64,000 bases of DNA from Ichthyophthirius multifiliis (GCF_000220395.1 NW_004086173.1:1-64000); one strand, 5' to 3'. Positions 1 through 12,263 are shown, numbered from the stretch's first letter. Numbers and translations: made by a program. Notes: generated from the letters alone by a model not told the origin.

Positions 1-60
1 ACCACATAAACCCCATAAACCCCATAAACCCCATAAACCCCACAAACCCCAAATCCCAAA
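1..60. repeat. telomere-like C-rich array at the sequence end
   Basis: Three perfect copies of CCCCATAAA (11-19, 20-28, 29-37) are followed by CCCCACAAA (38-46), CCCCAAA (47-53) and TCCCAAA (54-60); a partial variant precedes them. A C-rich strand running 5' to 3' from the left end is what the end of a linear chromosome looks like. The inner units match C4A3 (G4T3 on the other strand), while the outer 9-mer carries an extra TA. Known ciliate macronuclear repeats are C4A2, C4A4 or C3(C/A)A2, so this is either an unusual telomere, a degenerate subtelomeric array or a micronuclear-type end. Confidence 0.7.
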
Positions 61-719
61 CATTTAACCCTAACAATTTTAAATTTTTGTCTTATTTTTA
101 TTTATTCTATATAATAATAATTAAAAAATTGTTTTGCATTACATATTTGTTTAATTAACAACAATAATTTTTTCAATTATAATTATTATATATTTTTTTA
201 TAATTATAAAATATTTTTTATTATAAATTTAACTATATTAAATTAATATTTTATAAATGTTAATATATTTAAATTATTTTTATTAATTTATTTTTAAATA
301 ATTTTAAACTAATATTAATAATTAATTGCATTAATTTTAATATAAATATATATAATTTTAAAATATTTTTAATGTTTTTTAAAAATTACCAAATTAATAA
401 CTTTCATAAATTATAGAATTTCTATTTTTTTATATTAGAAAAATTTAATATATTTTAATATATAATAAATTTTTTAAATTAAAATAAAAAAAATTATTTA
501 ATTATATTAATATATTAAATTTAAAAATAATTAATGTAAATTTTTGAATTGTTTTTTAATATTTTAAAAATAATAAAACTTAAATTTTTAAGAAATTAAA
601 TAATAAATTTTTTATTAATAAATTATGTATATTTCATTTTTTATATAATTTAATTAAATAAATATTGTTTTTAGAACTTTTATAATATATATTTTTAAAA
701 TAATAATTTAGATTTATCA
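61..719. other. subtelomeric AT desert
   Basis: This stretch is nearly pure A/T with no open frame of coding character on either strand and no recognised motif. It separates the telomere-like array from the first gene, whose stop lies at 720. Confidence 0.6.
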
Positions 720-2074
720 TCAATACTTAATACTATTAATTGAATTGTATTTCTTAATTATTTATTTATTATCTGTAACACTTCTTTATAATTTATTCTA
801 ACAATTTTCTTCATTTTTAGTTTTCTAAATATTTATATATGTTGAATCTTTTAAAACACCATCAAATTCTTTAATTTTATTTTAAAATTTCTCATTTTAT
901 AATAAATATGATTTTTTTTGCTCAGTAAATCCTACATTTTATCTTTTTAATAGGTTTTACATAAAGCATATATTATTTTATGTTTAGAATTTGGAAAATT
1001 TATCATTTTAATTAAAATTAAAACTTTTTCTTTCAATTAAATTTTAAAAAAGACTTTAAATCCTATTTTAATCCTCAGTACTTTTTATATCATTCTTTTA
1101 TTTTTAATAAATTCCATTTTCTTTATTACTTATAAAACAACTCAATTTTTATTTTTTTCTTAAAACAGAATCACATATATAGGAATGAGTTAATTTTTAT
1201 TTATTTTGTTATAATTATTAATCACTTTTTTATTATTATATTATATTAATTTCTTTATTTTTTTTTATTAAAAAATGCATTCATATTCCAATTTTATTTC
1301 GTCATTTTTTTTTCTTAAAATACTCACTTCTGTTTCTAAATACTATATTCTTTCAATAAAAAGTTAAAATTAAGTTTCAAATATGCCTTTCATATTATTA
1401 ATTTCATTTTCAGATTTTAGCTTTTCCTGTTATATTATTTATATTATCTCTTTTTCGATTTTTTTTTAGTATTCTTCTTTTAGAATAATATTTTTTTCGT
1501 TTAAAAATTTAAGTTTTTCTTAAAGTTAATTAATTTCTAAAGCCGAAATTTATATATGGTTATTTTTTTCGGTTATAATTTATTCAAATTCTTCTATTTA
1601 TAAATTATTTTACTAATATATTGCTATTTTATTTTATTCGAAATTTTTTTCTAAAATTTCTCTTTCTTTATAATACATTTCTCGATTTTAAATTATTAGA
1701 TTATATAAATCTTTTATATAAGACTCTAATTTGACCTCTTTTTATTATTATTCTGCAATTTTTTCCTATAACTAACTTATTAACTCCTTAAAATTATTAA
1801 TTTAAATCAATAATTGTACCTCTTTTTAGTTTCGGGAATTCTCATCTTATAAAAAATCGCTTTTATCTAGTATTTATTGATTTTATTAAATAATTAAATT
1901 TAATTTTTGCTCATTCTTATCATTTTTGGCTTTTAATTAATATTTCAAGTCTTCAATTATATTTTATAATTCTTATTGTTTTAAATATGCTTTGTTTTAT
2001 TATTCATCTTAAAATAAGTTCGTTAATTATTGATTTTCTTAAATTTCTTAATTTTATTCAAAATCATAATTCAT
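720..2074 (-). CDS. coiled-coil protein, first gene from the chromosome end (one frame break)
   Basis: Read on the minus strand with TAA/TAG as Gln, an ATG at 2072-2074 opens a frame (start MNYDFEQNQEIQENQQL) that ends at TGA 720-722, about 451 aa with no intron. The sequence is a long Glu/Lys/Gln/Asn heptad-like coiled coil with no enzyme motif, signal peptide or membrane span. The frame is continuous to an A-run near 1261-1272. There the upstream frame (…KLEYECIFQQKK) must shift by one missing base to join the downstream frame (NKEINIIQQQKSDQQ). The total length is a multiple of three only with that added base. The family is not recognised; a cytoskeletal or structural role is a guess from the coiled coil alone. 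Confidence 0.6.
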
Positions 2075-2239
2075 TTTTATATAAATATTAAATTAAATAT
2101 ATTTAACTAATATATAAATTTTTATTAAATTTTATTAATTTATAAAAATTTATTATATTGTTTTTGTTTTTATTTTTTTATTTATATTTATATTTTTTTT
2201 ATTATTTATTCGTATATTTTTTTATCTTTGTTTATAATA

Positions 2240-2419
2240 ATGAAAAATTTATTCTATTTTTTAAATCTACTTTTTACTGTAAAAGCAATTTCTCATTAAA
2301 TATATTAATTATAAAATAAGTAAAAAATAATAACAGACTTTATAAAGCTAGACTAAAGCAATTAAAATATGTTTAATAAATGTACTAACTTAGGAAATTT
2401 TATCAATAGAAATTAATGA
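2240..2419 (+). CDS. possible small secreted peptide or 5' fragment of a degraded gene
   Basis: ATG at 2240 opens 59 codons to TGA 2417-2419. The first residues (MKNLFYFLNLLFTVKAIS) look like a signal peptide: one Lys, then a hydrophobic core. Further open stretches follow in other frames to about 2900, so this could be the first exon of a longer, intron-containing or decayed gene. With only one stop codon and very high AT, open frames of this size arise easily by chance, so support is weak. Confidence 0.22.
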
Positions 2420-2922
2420 ATTAAACAGAAATTATTATTTAATAAAATTTTGAGAAAAATAAAATAGATTCATATTTAATATATCAATATAATATTTAAT
2501 TTTCTTATATAAATATATAATTTGAAATTTCTTATTAATTAAAAAAAGAGGGTTAAACTATTTTATTTGTCAAAGTAATTAATTATTAAATAAAAAAATT
2601 AATTAGAATGCAAGATAAAATAGAAGAACTTAAAAGAATTAAAATTCTAATTTAATTTTTTTTTTAGAATAAATATAATTAATTGTATTTTTTTATATAC
2701 TTATAATTATAGTTTTACTTTTCATTATTAAATATTATGAATAAATTACAAAGGACTTTTTAAAAAATATATTAGTAAAATAATTAAAAAAGTTTCAAAT
2801 ATTATAGAAAAGAATTTGCAAAAAGTCTTAAGAAGAACATTTTTTAAATTATTTAATATAATAAAATAAAAATATTTTATAATAAGAATAAATGTAATAT
2901 ATTCAATAATTAATAATAATTC
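2420..2922. other. AT-rich interval, no firm gene
   Basis: Open stretches exist on the plus strand (for example around 2560-2650 and 2790-2860), but no start, splice pattern or family could be fixed. It lies downstream of the EGY-tail gene that ends at 2923. Confidence 0.4.
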
Positions 2923-5196
2923 TCAAATTTAATATTCATAGCTTTTATCATTAACTTAAATTCCCAAATCTTCATTTCCTTCGTATCCTTCGTATCCTTC
3001 GTATCCTTCGTATCCTTCGTATCCTTCATATCCTTTATATCCTTCATATCCTTCATATCCTTCTTATCCTTCCTGTCCTTCCTGTCCTTCTTATCCTTCT
3101 TATCCTTCTTATTCTTCTTATAATGTTTAACTTTAATTGCATGATTTATAATTTTACTCCTACAAACTATTATAATTCATTAAATTATTTATGTAATCAA
3201 TTAGTAGTTATTTCAAAGTATTCCTCATATCATCATTTAGCGAATATATTTTGCAAAAATTATTAGCTAGTTATTCAGGATTATCCCCTTAATGAATAAT
3301 AATCGTTCCCTTTTTTCCTTTTGAAAAATTGACATCAACATTTCCTATAACTTACCTGTCTTTAATTTTACTCATATTATTAGACATACTATTATTCTAA
3401 TTAAAGGAAAATGGCATAGGCTCAGTAAAGCGAAGCATTTTTTAACTCAAAGACAGTCTTTTTCTTTCAAAAAAACTCTCTTTTTCATTCTAAATCTCCC
3501 GTGCTTTATACATTCTTTCCATTAAATCTTTGGCTCCTTTAATCCCTAAAACTGTGTACTCCTTATCGAATTATAGTTCGTAGTTTATTTGAGGTTTAAA
3601 AGTGCATTCTTCTGCCTCTAATTACATTTTTAAATTGTCAATTTTTTATTTTGCCTCTTGAATTTCTTAAATTTATTATTTATGCTTTTCATGTAATTTT
3701 TCATATACAGAAACATTATTAGTTTAATTTGCATTTGTAATTATTTAACTTTTTTCGTTTATTTAAGGTTTAAAAGTACATACTTATTTTTCTTCTTATT
3801 CTATTTATTCCTGAAGCTACTTTTTTTTTTATTCTAAACTTTTTGAATTTTAATAAAGTTTTTCAAATCTATTACTACTTTATGTAATTTATGTTTAATC
3901 TAAAATAATCGAATATTTGTTAATATTAGGATGAAACTTTAACTCATTATTATTAGTTTATTAAGAATTATTATTCATCATAAATTTTTCAGAAGAATAA
4001 CTATGCATTCCTTTAAAAATGCTGCCTTTGTTTTTATACCATTCCATTAAGTTTATTTTATCATCGTTTAAACGTCGAAAATTAAGAATTAATTATTCCA
4101 AATTCCAATTTTCTCCACTTGATAATCCTATATATAATATAATTTAAAGAAAAATAAAAAATATACCTTCTTATACTTAAAGTTTTTCATTAATAAATTA
4201 TGTTACAATATCAATTTTTTATATTTTATTTAATTACTTATTATCTTCAACTAACTATTAGATTTCTAATTATTAATAAATAGCTTCCTTAAGTTAGCTT
4301 TCAGCTTATGCATTAGTTAATTTATTTTCGAATAAAATCATTAAGACGTTAAAAGCTAATTTCTTAGAAACCCCATTTTAGTGATTTAATGATAAAATTC
4401 TATAGGATTATTCGTGAAATTTCATTTCTTTAGCCATTCTATTAAGGTCTATAGTATTTCTATCGTGTAAAAATAAAGAGGTTTAATCTTAGTCTTTTTT
4501 GAACTATATGCATTTAAAAATGTTAACATTAGAAAAAAGTAAACCAAAATTAGGGTAAGAAATGTATTCTCCTTAATCAGAAAATTCAATGATTTAAGAA
4601 AGAATTTCTTCAATTTTTTTAAGGACGATTTGTTAACTTTTATTTGTTATTTTCGATTTTTACATTTTTTCTTGAATTTCGTTTTAAATGTTTGTTATTT
4701 TTTCAGTTTGTTTGCTTTTTCGGTCTATAAAATCCTAATATAAATATTTTACAGAATAATTTTTCTCATTAGAATCTCTATTTGCAAGTTTTTAAGAATT
4801 TTTATTTATTTATGGGTGAAAAGTGAAACTTTAATGTTTATGCCATGCAAATTATTATTATTATTTTTAAATGTTATTTTTTTTTTTTAAAGTAATATTA
4901 TTTTAATAAAGATTTTAGTAATTCTATTTTGATGAACTAATATTGTTTAAGCTTTTTATATTTTTAATTAAATTTTTTTATACATTGTAATTTAATTTAT
5001 TTCTTTTTTCTTAAATTTCTTATTCTTATTTATCGTATTACTTTATAATATTTAATTTACTTTCTAGTTCGTTTAATAAACTTTATTCGTTTTAATTTAA
5101 AAGGTTACTTTCTAATGCTTTTAGCTTTTGTAATGCTGAAAAATAATCTATTAATTCAGTCTATTTCTGTTCTTGAAGATTTAAATTCGATTACAT
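2923..5196 (-). CDS. FKPQIN-motif protein with C-terminal EGY/EGQ repeat tail
   Basis: Start ATG 5194-5196 (MQSNLNLQEQKQTELID), one 39-nt intron (4128-4166), stop TGA 2923-2925; 744 aa. The N-terminal ~110 residues form a coiled coil. From about residue 120 the protein carries a recurring F-x-P-x-I-N motif (TFHPQINKNSQKL, KFHPNINKYS, CTFKPQINEKSQ, CTFKPQINYELQF) with stretches such as LFLHDRN and RMAKEMKFHEQ. Near the C-terminus is a conserved-looking block (GNVDVNFSKGKKGTIIIH…GDNPEQLANNFCKIYSLND). The tail, encoded at about 2962-3120, is a 9-bp tandem repeat giving E-G-Y/E-G-Q triplets. I recall this motif style from large ciliate and other protist protein families of unknown function; no enzyme is evident. 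Confidence 0.75.
2962..3120 (-). repeat. 9-bp coding minisatellite (E-G-Y / E-G-Q triplets)
   Basis: Plus strand shows TATCCTTCG-type units in tandem, grading into TATCCTTCT and TGTCCTTCC variants. On the minus strand each unit encodes Glu-Gly-Tyr, Glu-Gly-Gln (via TAA or CAG) or Lys-Gly-Tyr. The array forms the C-terminal tail of the gene ending at 2923; unit length keeps the frame. Confidence 0.85.
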
Positions 5197-5510
5197 TATT
5201 ATATAAATCAATAAAAGTTATTTTTTTGTTAATTAAAATTATATTTAGTATTTTTTTTCTTATATTTTTTTAATATAATAAAAACGTAAAATAAATATAT
5301 TTATATTTATTATTATAAGTATTTTATTAACTCTATTTTATAAATTTGTATTTATATATCTAAAAATTCAAAAATAAATATTAAATATTTTCTAAAAGAA
5401 TAATTTAAAAATAAAAATTTTACAAAAAAAAAAAAAAAATTATAACAATAATATAAAAAAATATTTCATTTATTTTTTTAAAAAAAGAATAATAATATAA
5501 TAAGTAAAAC
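5197..5510. other. intergenic AT-rich spacer
   Basis: Between two minus-strand genes: downstream of the GH18-like stop at 5511 and upstream of the start at 5196. It holds poly-A/T runs and must contain the promoter of the 2923-5196 gene, but no defined element is visible. Confidence 0.5.
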
Positions 5511-6491
5511 TCAACAAACCCCAAAACTCTTACAAGCCTCCTAGATCGCCCTACATTGCCAATTTCCTTTACTTCCAATCCCTCCAGTACAATCTCTGCA
5601 ACTAGTTCCACAATTTTAAGCTCCTTCCTAAGCTAAATCACATGTATTTGGAGAAAGTGCAGCCCAAAAAAGTATACCTTTAACATCTTGTTAATTTTTT
5701 TTATATTGTAGAGTCTACTCTAAACTTGCTAAATCTTCACAAGTATTAACCAAATTTCTTGCTACTGTCATTTAATTTCCCTAAAGTTTATGTTAATTCC
5801 AATACATTCTGTTGTCGGGGGATTATTCAGGGTCATATACCATTACATTAACCCAGTTTAGTAATTCAATATTGTCTAAAGCTGCTTACTCTACGTTAGG
5901 GAAAGCTCCTGGAGACGCCCCAGTATTAATTGTTAATACAGAGGACATTTAATTATTATTATTTTTAGGAATTATTTTTCTAAAGGTCTATATAAATTCA
6001 TTTATCCAATTTTTGGTATTATCAGATTCGGAATCTAGTTCAATTCCTATATTGTATTTTTAGGCAATATAAGCTGCATTTTGGGCTACTTTTGTTGGAT
6101 TTGCCTATAAAAATCTATTTTAAAAATCCCAACCACCAATAGAAAGCATTACGTAAAAGTTGTCCTTTCTTTAGACTGATATTTGGGCTAAAGAATCTAA
6201 AAATTCTTGAGGAAGATTCGTTGAAACTTCTAATTCTAAAGGATCTAAAAATGATAAAATAGCAATATTTCCACCATTTTAAATTAACCATTTAGGAATG
6301 CCTCCTTTTAATTATTTTGTTTAATCGTATATTCCATCGTAAATAAATACATATGAACCGAATAATTTTTCTGGAATTCCTTTAGAACTCATTAATTATT
6401 ATTGTGGGTTTGAATAGTTGAATGTTATATAAAATATTAATAATGTTGTAAATATGAAGGCTTTTATGATTATTGGAATATGATTTTTCAT
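5511..6491 (-). CDS. secreted GH18 (chitinase-like) family protein
   Basis: Uninterrupted frame from ATG 6489-6491 to TGA 5511-5513, 326 aa. The N-terminus (about residues 1-25) is a hydrophobic signal or anchor. The barrel shows family 18 landmarks: YVFIYDGIYD near the start, NIAILSFLDP, VMLSIGGWDF (the S-x-G-G strand) and YNIGIELDSES where active chitinases have D-x-x-D-x-D-x-E, so the catalytic motif is altered but keeps an acid. Later come VNVMVYDPE and GILFWAALSP, matching the later barrel strands. A Cys-rich C-terminus follows (NCGTSCRDC…CRAIQEACKSFGVC), suggesting disulfides outside the cell. Activity on chitin is not assured; a lectin-like or divergent hydrolase role is equally possible. 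Confidence 0.75.
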
Positions 6492-7028
6492 TATTTTAAA
6501 ATTTAAAACCTATTTATTTTTATTGTGTAAAAAGATTTATATTTAAAAATATGAAAAAAAAAAATATAAAAATTATAAATATAAAATATATTTTCTTTAA
6601 TTATTTATTAATTTTATGCATTATGTATTTATTAAAAATTATATAATTTTATTTAAAAATTTTATAAAGCAATTACAATTTATAAATTATTTTTAGCTTT
6701 TATATTTTATTGTAATTTATCTTTATTTTTAAAAAAATATAAGATTTAATTTAATAAATATTTTAACTATTTTGTTTTATATTGGCATGGCATAATATAA
6801 AGTGTAATAATTATTAAAATTATTTATTATATTTTTTACTTTAATTAATTTACAAAAATATAATGGTAATTACATTATTTTATTGCTTTTTAATTTATCA
6901 TTAAAAAATTACTTTAATATATAATTAATTAAAATATTTTAATTTTTTTTATCGTTAATAAATTATTAAATAAAAATACTTTTTTTTAAAATAAAATTAA
7001 TTAATATTATTAAAAACAAAACTTATAT
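6492..7028. other. divergent intergenic region
   Basis: AT-rich sequence between the minus-strand GH18-like gene and the plus-strand DRC9-like gene; it must hold both promoters. No coding signal, repeat or structured element is apparent. Confidence 0.5.
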
Positions 7029-8225
7029 ATGAATATAATCGATTCACATAAGCTTTAGATAATCCTTAAGGAATCATCTGAAACTCTTTCATTTTTATAA
7101 TCAGTTCTTCCTTAAGACGATTTATCATCCGAACTTGCCGGATATGAAATATCGAAATTATTAAAAAAATAAAAATAACTTGAAAAAGAATACGCATAAT
7201 TAGTTTAAATTCGTACATCTCTTACAGGAATTCAAAATAAAAAATAACTTATAGAAATCCAAAGTTAAAAACTATTATTTTAATATAAATAAAAAAATAA
7301 AAAGATAAAATTGTGGAAGTAGCTTCAAATTTAAAAGAAAGCACAAAAAAATTATGTAGGTTATTTAAAGAAAACCCCGACATAGAAAGCGATTCAGCCA
7401 AAGTATAAAGAGATAGGAGAGAATTTATGAAAATGATAGAACTTTTAATTCAAATGGTGCAAAATGGAAGCATACATAAATTTTTTAATATGACCACATA
7501 AGAACTAGAAGAATAAGACAAATTAAGGAAATTAATATAAATGGAAAAAGAGCTTTGTAATGATATAAAATAGTTATAAGTAGATAGATTAAATGAAACT
7601 AAAGTAATTTATTTATAAATATATGAAATTAAAATATATTAATAAGGAATATGAATAAGAATAAGTTGAGATCAATTTAAAAATATAAACATTTAAAGAA
7701 AAACTTTTATATAAAAAAAATAGAGCATATGCTAAAAATTCTTATAGAGAAAAAGAAAAACGTTCAGAAGAATCGACTGATTTTAGAACTTTTGACATAG
7801 AATAAAAGCATATTTAAGATTAAATTAAAAATTTATAAAATAAAATAGATACTGAAAATTAGGTGTTTTAAGAATTAAAAGATTTTCTTGTCAAAAAAGA
7901 AGAGTAAGCAAGACTTTCGTCAGACGAATGGGAGAAGAAAACTCAAATTTTAAAACTTAAATTAGAAGAAAAAATCGAAATTTTAAATAAAGAAAAGGAA
8001 AAGTGTACAGAAGAATTAATTAAACTCAGATAATGGTAAGAAGAAATTGAAGAAGAAAGATAAAGAATTGAGAGATTAGAAATTAAAGAAGCTAAATAAA
8101 AAGAAGAAAATTAACTAAACCTTATAAGAATAGATAATGCTTTAAAACTTATATAATAGGAATATATAGAATGGAAAGAATAAGGAGGAGGAAAGAAAAA
8201 ATCAAAAGGAAAAAAAAAAAAATGA
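7029..8225 (+). CDS. IQCG: DRC9/IQCG-like dynein regulatory complex subunit
   Basis: Exons 7029-7263, 7305-7603 and 7647-8225, with introns of 41 and 43 nt; every phase closes and the stop is TGA 8223-8225; 370 aa. The protein is helical and charged: an N-terminal segment with KLCRLFKENPDIESD and RREFMKMIELLIQMV, then a long coiled coil (EQKHIQDQIKNLQNKI, ELKDFLVKKEE, DEWEKKTQ, LEEKIEILNKEKEK). It ends in a basic GGGKKKSKGKKKK tail, as in IQCG proteins, though I see no clear IQ motif. IQCG/DRC9 is part of the nexin-dynein regulatory complex of motile axonemes. The assignment rests on remembered family layout, so a different axonemal coiled-coil protein is possible. Confidence 0.62.
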
Positions 8226-8343
8226 AATTTAAATATTTATTAATATATATAGTTTTAGAATTTTTTTTAAAAAAAAAATTTTTTTACTTTTTAAAAAGGG
8301 AGAAAAATACAATTTATAATTAATTTATATTTTTTTTCATATA

Positions 8344-9120
8344 TCAATTACAACATTTTTTCTTTTATTTTTATTATTTTGATTGTAAATTAATTTTATT
8401 CGTATTTTTTTAATACCCCTCTTATAAAACATTAAAATTAATAATACTTAACGGCTTACTTTCTTAATTTTATTAATTAAGTTCGATTTACTCAATACCC
8501 ATTTTACTCAATTAAATAAAAGACTCATATATATTGATGTTATTCAAAGCACTAGTTTCTAAAAAAGGTAAATTATATTATTTTGCTAAAATTTCACCAT
8601 CTTATTTTGTAACCTATCTTTCTTCTTCTTTAGAATCACATTTATTGCCAACTAAAAATATACATACATTTTAATTATCGCTATGCTCTTTTATATTATA
8701 TAACCAATTTTCTACATTCAAAAAAGAGTTTTTATTTTGAACTGAATAAACTAATAAAATTCCGTGAGCACCTTTATAATAGTTTTATGTTATGGTCCGG
8801 TATTTTTCTTATCCAGCAGTATCCCATATTTATAATTTTATTTTTTTTCCTTATATTTCTAAATATTTTAACTAAAAATCGATTCCTATTAATACATATT
8901 ATCTTAATATATTAATAAATCTGAATAATTTGACAAATATTTATATATATATATAATATTATTTAAAACATAGAATTTTTTATATACCAACTGTATTTGT
9001 ATGTGATAATGAAAATTTATCATCACAAAATCTTAAAGCAATACATGTTTTTCCCACTGTAGAGTCTCCGATTATTAATAATTTTAAAATTGTATCAACC
9101 TTTTCTTTAGCAATTTTCAT
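8344..9120 (-). CDS. Rab-family small GTPase (Rab1/8/10-like)
   Basis: ATG 9118-9120, a 102-nt intron at 8886-8987, stop TGA 8344-8346; 224 aa. All G motifs are present: [10 protein letters not shown] (P-loop), TVGIDF (switch I; the codon for G spans the intron), WDTAGQEKYRT (switch II with the usual Gln, here TAA-encoded), GNKCD and ETSAL. It ends KKKCCN, a double-cysteine prenylation signal, so the protein should be geranylgeranylated and cycle on membranes. The sequence around switch II fits the Rab1/Rab8/Rab10 secretory group better than Rab5/7, but the exact subfamily cannot be set by eye. Confidence 0.88.
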
Positions 9121-9726
9121 TTATATTATAAAAAAATATTTTATAATTATTAAGTATTCGTATTTATAAAATAATTTAACTTAGGATAATAAAATAATAA
9201 TAAATAAAATTGCTATTATTATTTTTATAAATGAAAAATTAATTTTTTATATAAATAAACAAATGCTTATCAAAATCAATTCAGTTTTAATGTTTTTCAA
9301 CAATATTTTTATGATTATAAATATATTATTTAATTGTTAAAAAAAAAATTATGTTTATTTTTATTTTATTTATTAATATTTTTTTATTAATTAAATGAAT
9401 CTTTGAATTTATTATAAATTAAAATTAAAAAAAAAAATTGTAAAAAAGTTAAAATAAAAAAGATTAAAAATTTAATAATATAATTATTGAGATAATTATA
9501 CCTTTCAAAAAAAATAAAATAATTAATAAAATTAAATGAATAAAAAACTAAGAATAATCTATTTAATATAAATTTCATAATAAATATATATTTATATAAA
9601 TAAAATTATTAAAAAATAACAATTAATAATTTAAATTTACATTTTTAAAAAAAAAAACATTTTGTAAAAATAAATAGCAAAAAAAATATATATTATTTTA
9701 AGATTATAAAAAACTATATATAAATA
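9121..9726. other. divergent intergenic region
   Basis: Separates the minus-strand Rab from the plus-strand hydrolase. Extremely AT-rich with A-runs; no gene or structured element seen. Confidence 0.5.
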
Positions 9727-12263
9727 ATGATAAATCAATTCGGTTAGTTATACAAGATGTTTATTAGACCAACCCGCTAAGAATATAATAATCAAGATTT
9801 AGGTAAAATTAAACATTTTTAATATATATAAAAAAAAAGGAAATCCATACCAAATATATGGATAATATAAATCAAAAAGAGAAGATATAATAATTCTTAA
9901 CAAAAAAGGATAAAAACTTTAATGTTCTTTATTTTACCCTTTACTTTTAAGTTAGAGTAATGATGATTTTCCTTTAAAAAAGATAAATTGTGTTATATAT
10001 TGTCATTGTAACAGTGGATCTCGATTAGAACCTCTTAGATTTCTACCTTAATTAATATCTAAAGGTCTAGCTTTATTTTGTTTCGATTTTTCTGGAAGTG
10101 GACTTTCTGAAGGCGAATACGTAACTTTAGGAAAAAACGAAAGTGAAGATTTAGATTTAATAATCTAATATTTAAAAAATAGTGAAAAAGTAAGTAATAT
10201 GATATTATGGGGAAGAAGGTATAGAAAAAATAAGAAATTTTTACTTTTTTAATATAAATATAAATAGTATGGGCGCTGTAACATGTTTTTAATATTTAAA
10301 CAAACCAGGCTCTATGAGAAATATCAAAGGTGTAATATTTGATAGTGGATTTGCAAATTTAAAATTTCTTGCACAAGATTTAGCTAAATAGAAAACAGGA
10401 ATGCCTTCAATTTTAATAGAGACAGCTTTAAGCTTTATAAGCGAATAAATTAAATAAAAATGCAATTTAGATATAAAAAGTATTGATTTGACAAAAAATA
10501 TACATAATCTGCATATCCCATGCTTTTTTATTTGTTCCAAAGAAGATACTTTTATCAAATGTTAACACACTGAACAGCTTTATAATAGGTATAATGGAAG
10601 AAAATGGCTTGAATATGTGAATGGAAACCATAACGCAGATAGATAACCTGAGTTTGTCGAAAAAATAAGCGTATGGATTTTTAAATTGTTTGAAGAAAAT
10701 CTTAAAAATAATAATAATATTGATTAGAATTTAAGAAAATAATAAAGCTTTCATATGATGAGTTAATCTAGTATCAGCATTAATATAAATAATAATTTGA
10801 AAAGATCGTAAACTCCTATTTATTTCAAAACAGGCGAAAAAGATAATATAGAGACTGACAAAAATATTGTGAAAAAAGAAGAAAAAACAGAAGAAAAAAT
10901 CGAAGAAAAAAATATCAGAGAAATTTCTGAATATGATAAAAGTCAATTAAAAAAATATTTAAATTAATTCATTCGAAAAAGTGATAACTCCCTATATATA
11001 CAAAAAACAGAAAGTATTTAAACTAATAATTAATATAATTCGCCTTCCTAAACAAGAGTCTCTACTGAAGAAAATACTAATAATAAGGAAAAATAATTGA
11101 ATGAAAAGACTTCTAGTTTTTTAAGCAATTAATATGAAGATAGTTTGGATTAATAAAAAACAGCAGTTAGTATTTAAAATAATAACTAACATAATTTTTA
11201 AGATTCCCCTTTAATAACTACTATAAAAATAAAAAGATAGATTTCTGAATAGTTCTCCAGTTAAAATTAACAAAGTGACTAATCAAAAATGTTTGGAAAT
11301 TTATATTCTTATGAAAATTTAAATGATAAATATTTTAATATTCCCACTGCTTCCTTTATGCCTACACCAACTTTCACACCTAAAAAAGACATACCTATAA
11401 TCTAAAATCTGAAAGAAAAGTCGATTTCAAGTAGTTTAGTAATTTAAAATGTTTCGGAATTGTATTAAAATATTTCAGCTAAAGACATTCCTTCCTAATA
11501 ATTTGAATAAACTATAATTAAAGATTTTTCTAGTTTGTAATATTAATAAACTAATGAAAAAGAATTTTCTACTTAATAATTTTAATAATATAAAAAAGAA
11601 GATACAGCTACAAAGAATAAATTCAAAAATAACAGATCAGTTACTATTGATTTTTAATAGTTTTCTAAAATAATGAATAAATAAATAAATTCAGAAAATA
11701 ATAACCCAAATATTTGTAATAATAATACAAATTATTAAAATAATTAAATTTCGATTAAAAGCTAACCAAACATATATATTTAAAAAGAAGTAAATATTCA
11801 TTAAAATAACATCCAGAATAACATATATAATAATTAATAATAAATTGTAGATAATTTAAAAATTAATCAATAAAGCATTCAGTTAAACAAGTAATAATTC
11901 AATAAAAATAATATTTACCAAAATAATAGCTATGTTGATTAAAATAATTTAAAGAAAGGTGATATTAATATAATAGAATAAAATAAAATTTTCATTTAAT
12001 AAATCTAATAGAAATATTAGTTTCTCTAATAATAATGTTAAGAAATATAATAATTGAAAGAAAACGATAGACCATTCTTAAATTAAAATTATAATCCATT
12101 ACAAACAAATGTTTTTAAAACTCAATATTCTTTAGATTTATCCTAATATTAAAGTTAGAATAATAACATTAGTAGCAGTGTAGATTTTAAAACAATTTAA
12201 ACATAAACACATATATTCAAAGATATATCTCCATAATTAAAATTTTATTAATAATTTAGATGA
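9727..12263 (+). CDS. alpha/beta hydrolase with long Q/N-rich C-terminal tail
   Basis: Exons 9727-9802, 9840-10218 and 10268-12263 (introns 37 and 49 nt), stop TGA 12261-12263; 816 aa. Residues 1 to about 310 are a serine-hydrolase fold: VIYCHCNSGSR (oxyanion strand), FDFSGSGLSEGEY, nucleophile elbow GRSMG with Ser152 (its codon straddles the second intron), Asp245 in SKEDTFI and His273 in GNHNADR. The rest, about 500 residues, is low-complexity and rich in Gln/Asn/Ser, with most Gln written TAA. It resembles the ABHD17/Bem46-like hydrolases that protists carry with extended tails; substrate unknown. The tail has no domain I recognise. Confidence 0.82.

Noticed and set aside
5420-5611. Standard-code open frames such as 5420-5611, 10731-10946, 18162-18404 and 25024-25320
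   Set aside because: They are fragments or shadows of genes read with TAA/TAG as stops; the ciliate code gives longer conserved products through the same regions.
10196-10201. Intron donor GTAAGT in the hydrolase gene
   Set aside because: Reading through gives VSNMILWG leading into the GRSMG elbow; the real intron is 10219-10267.
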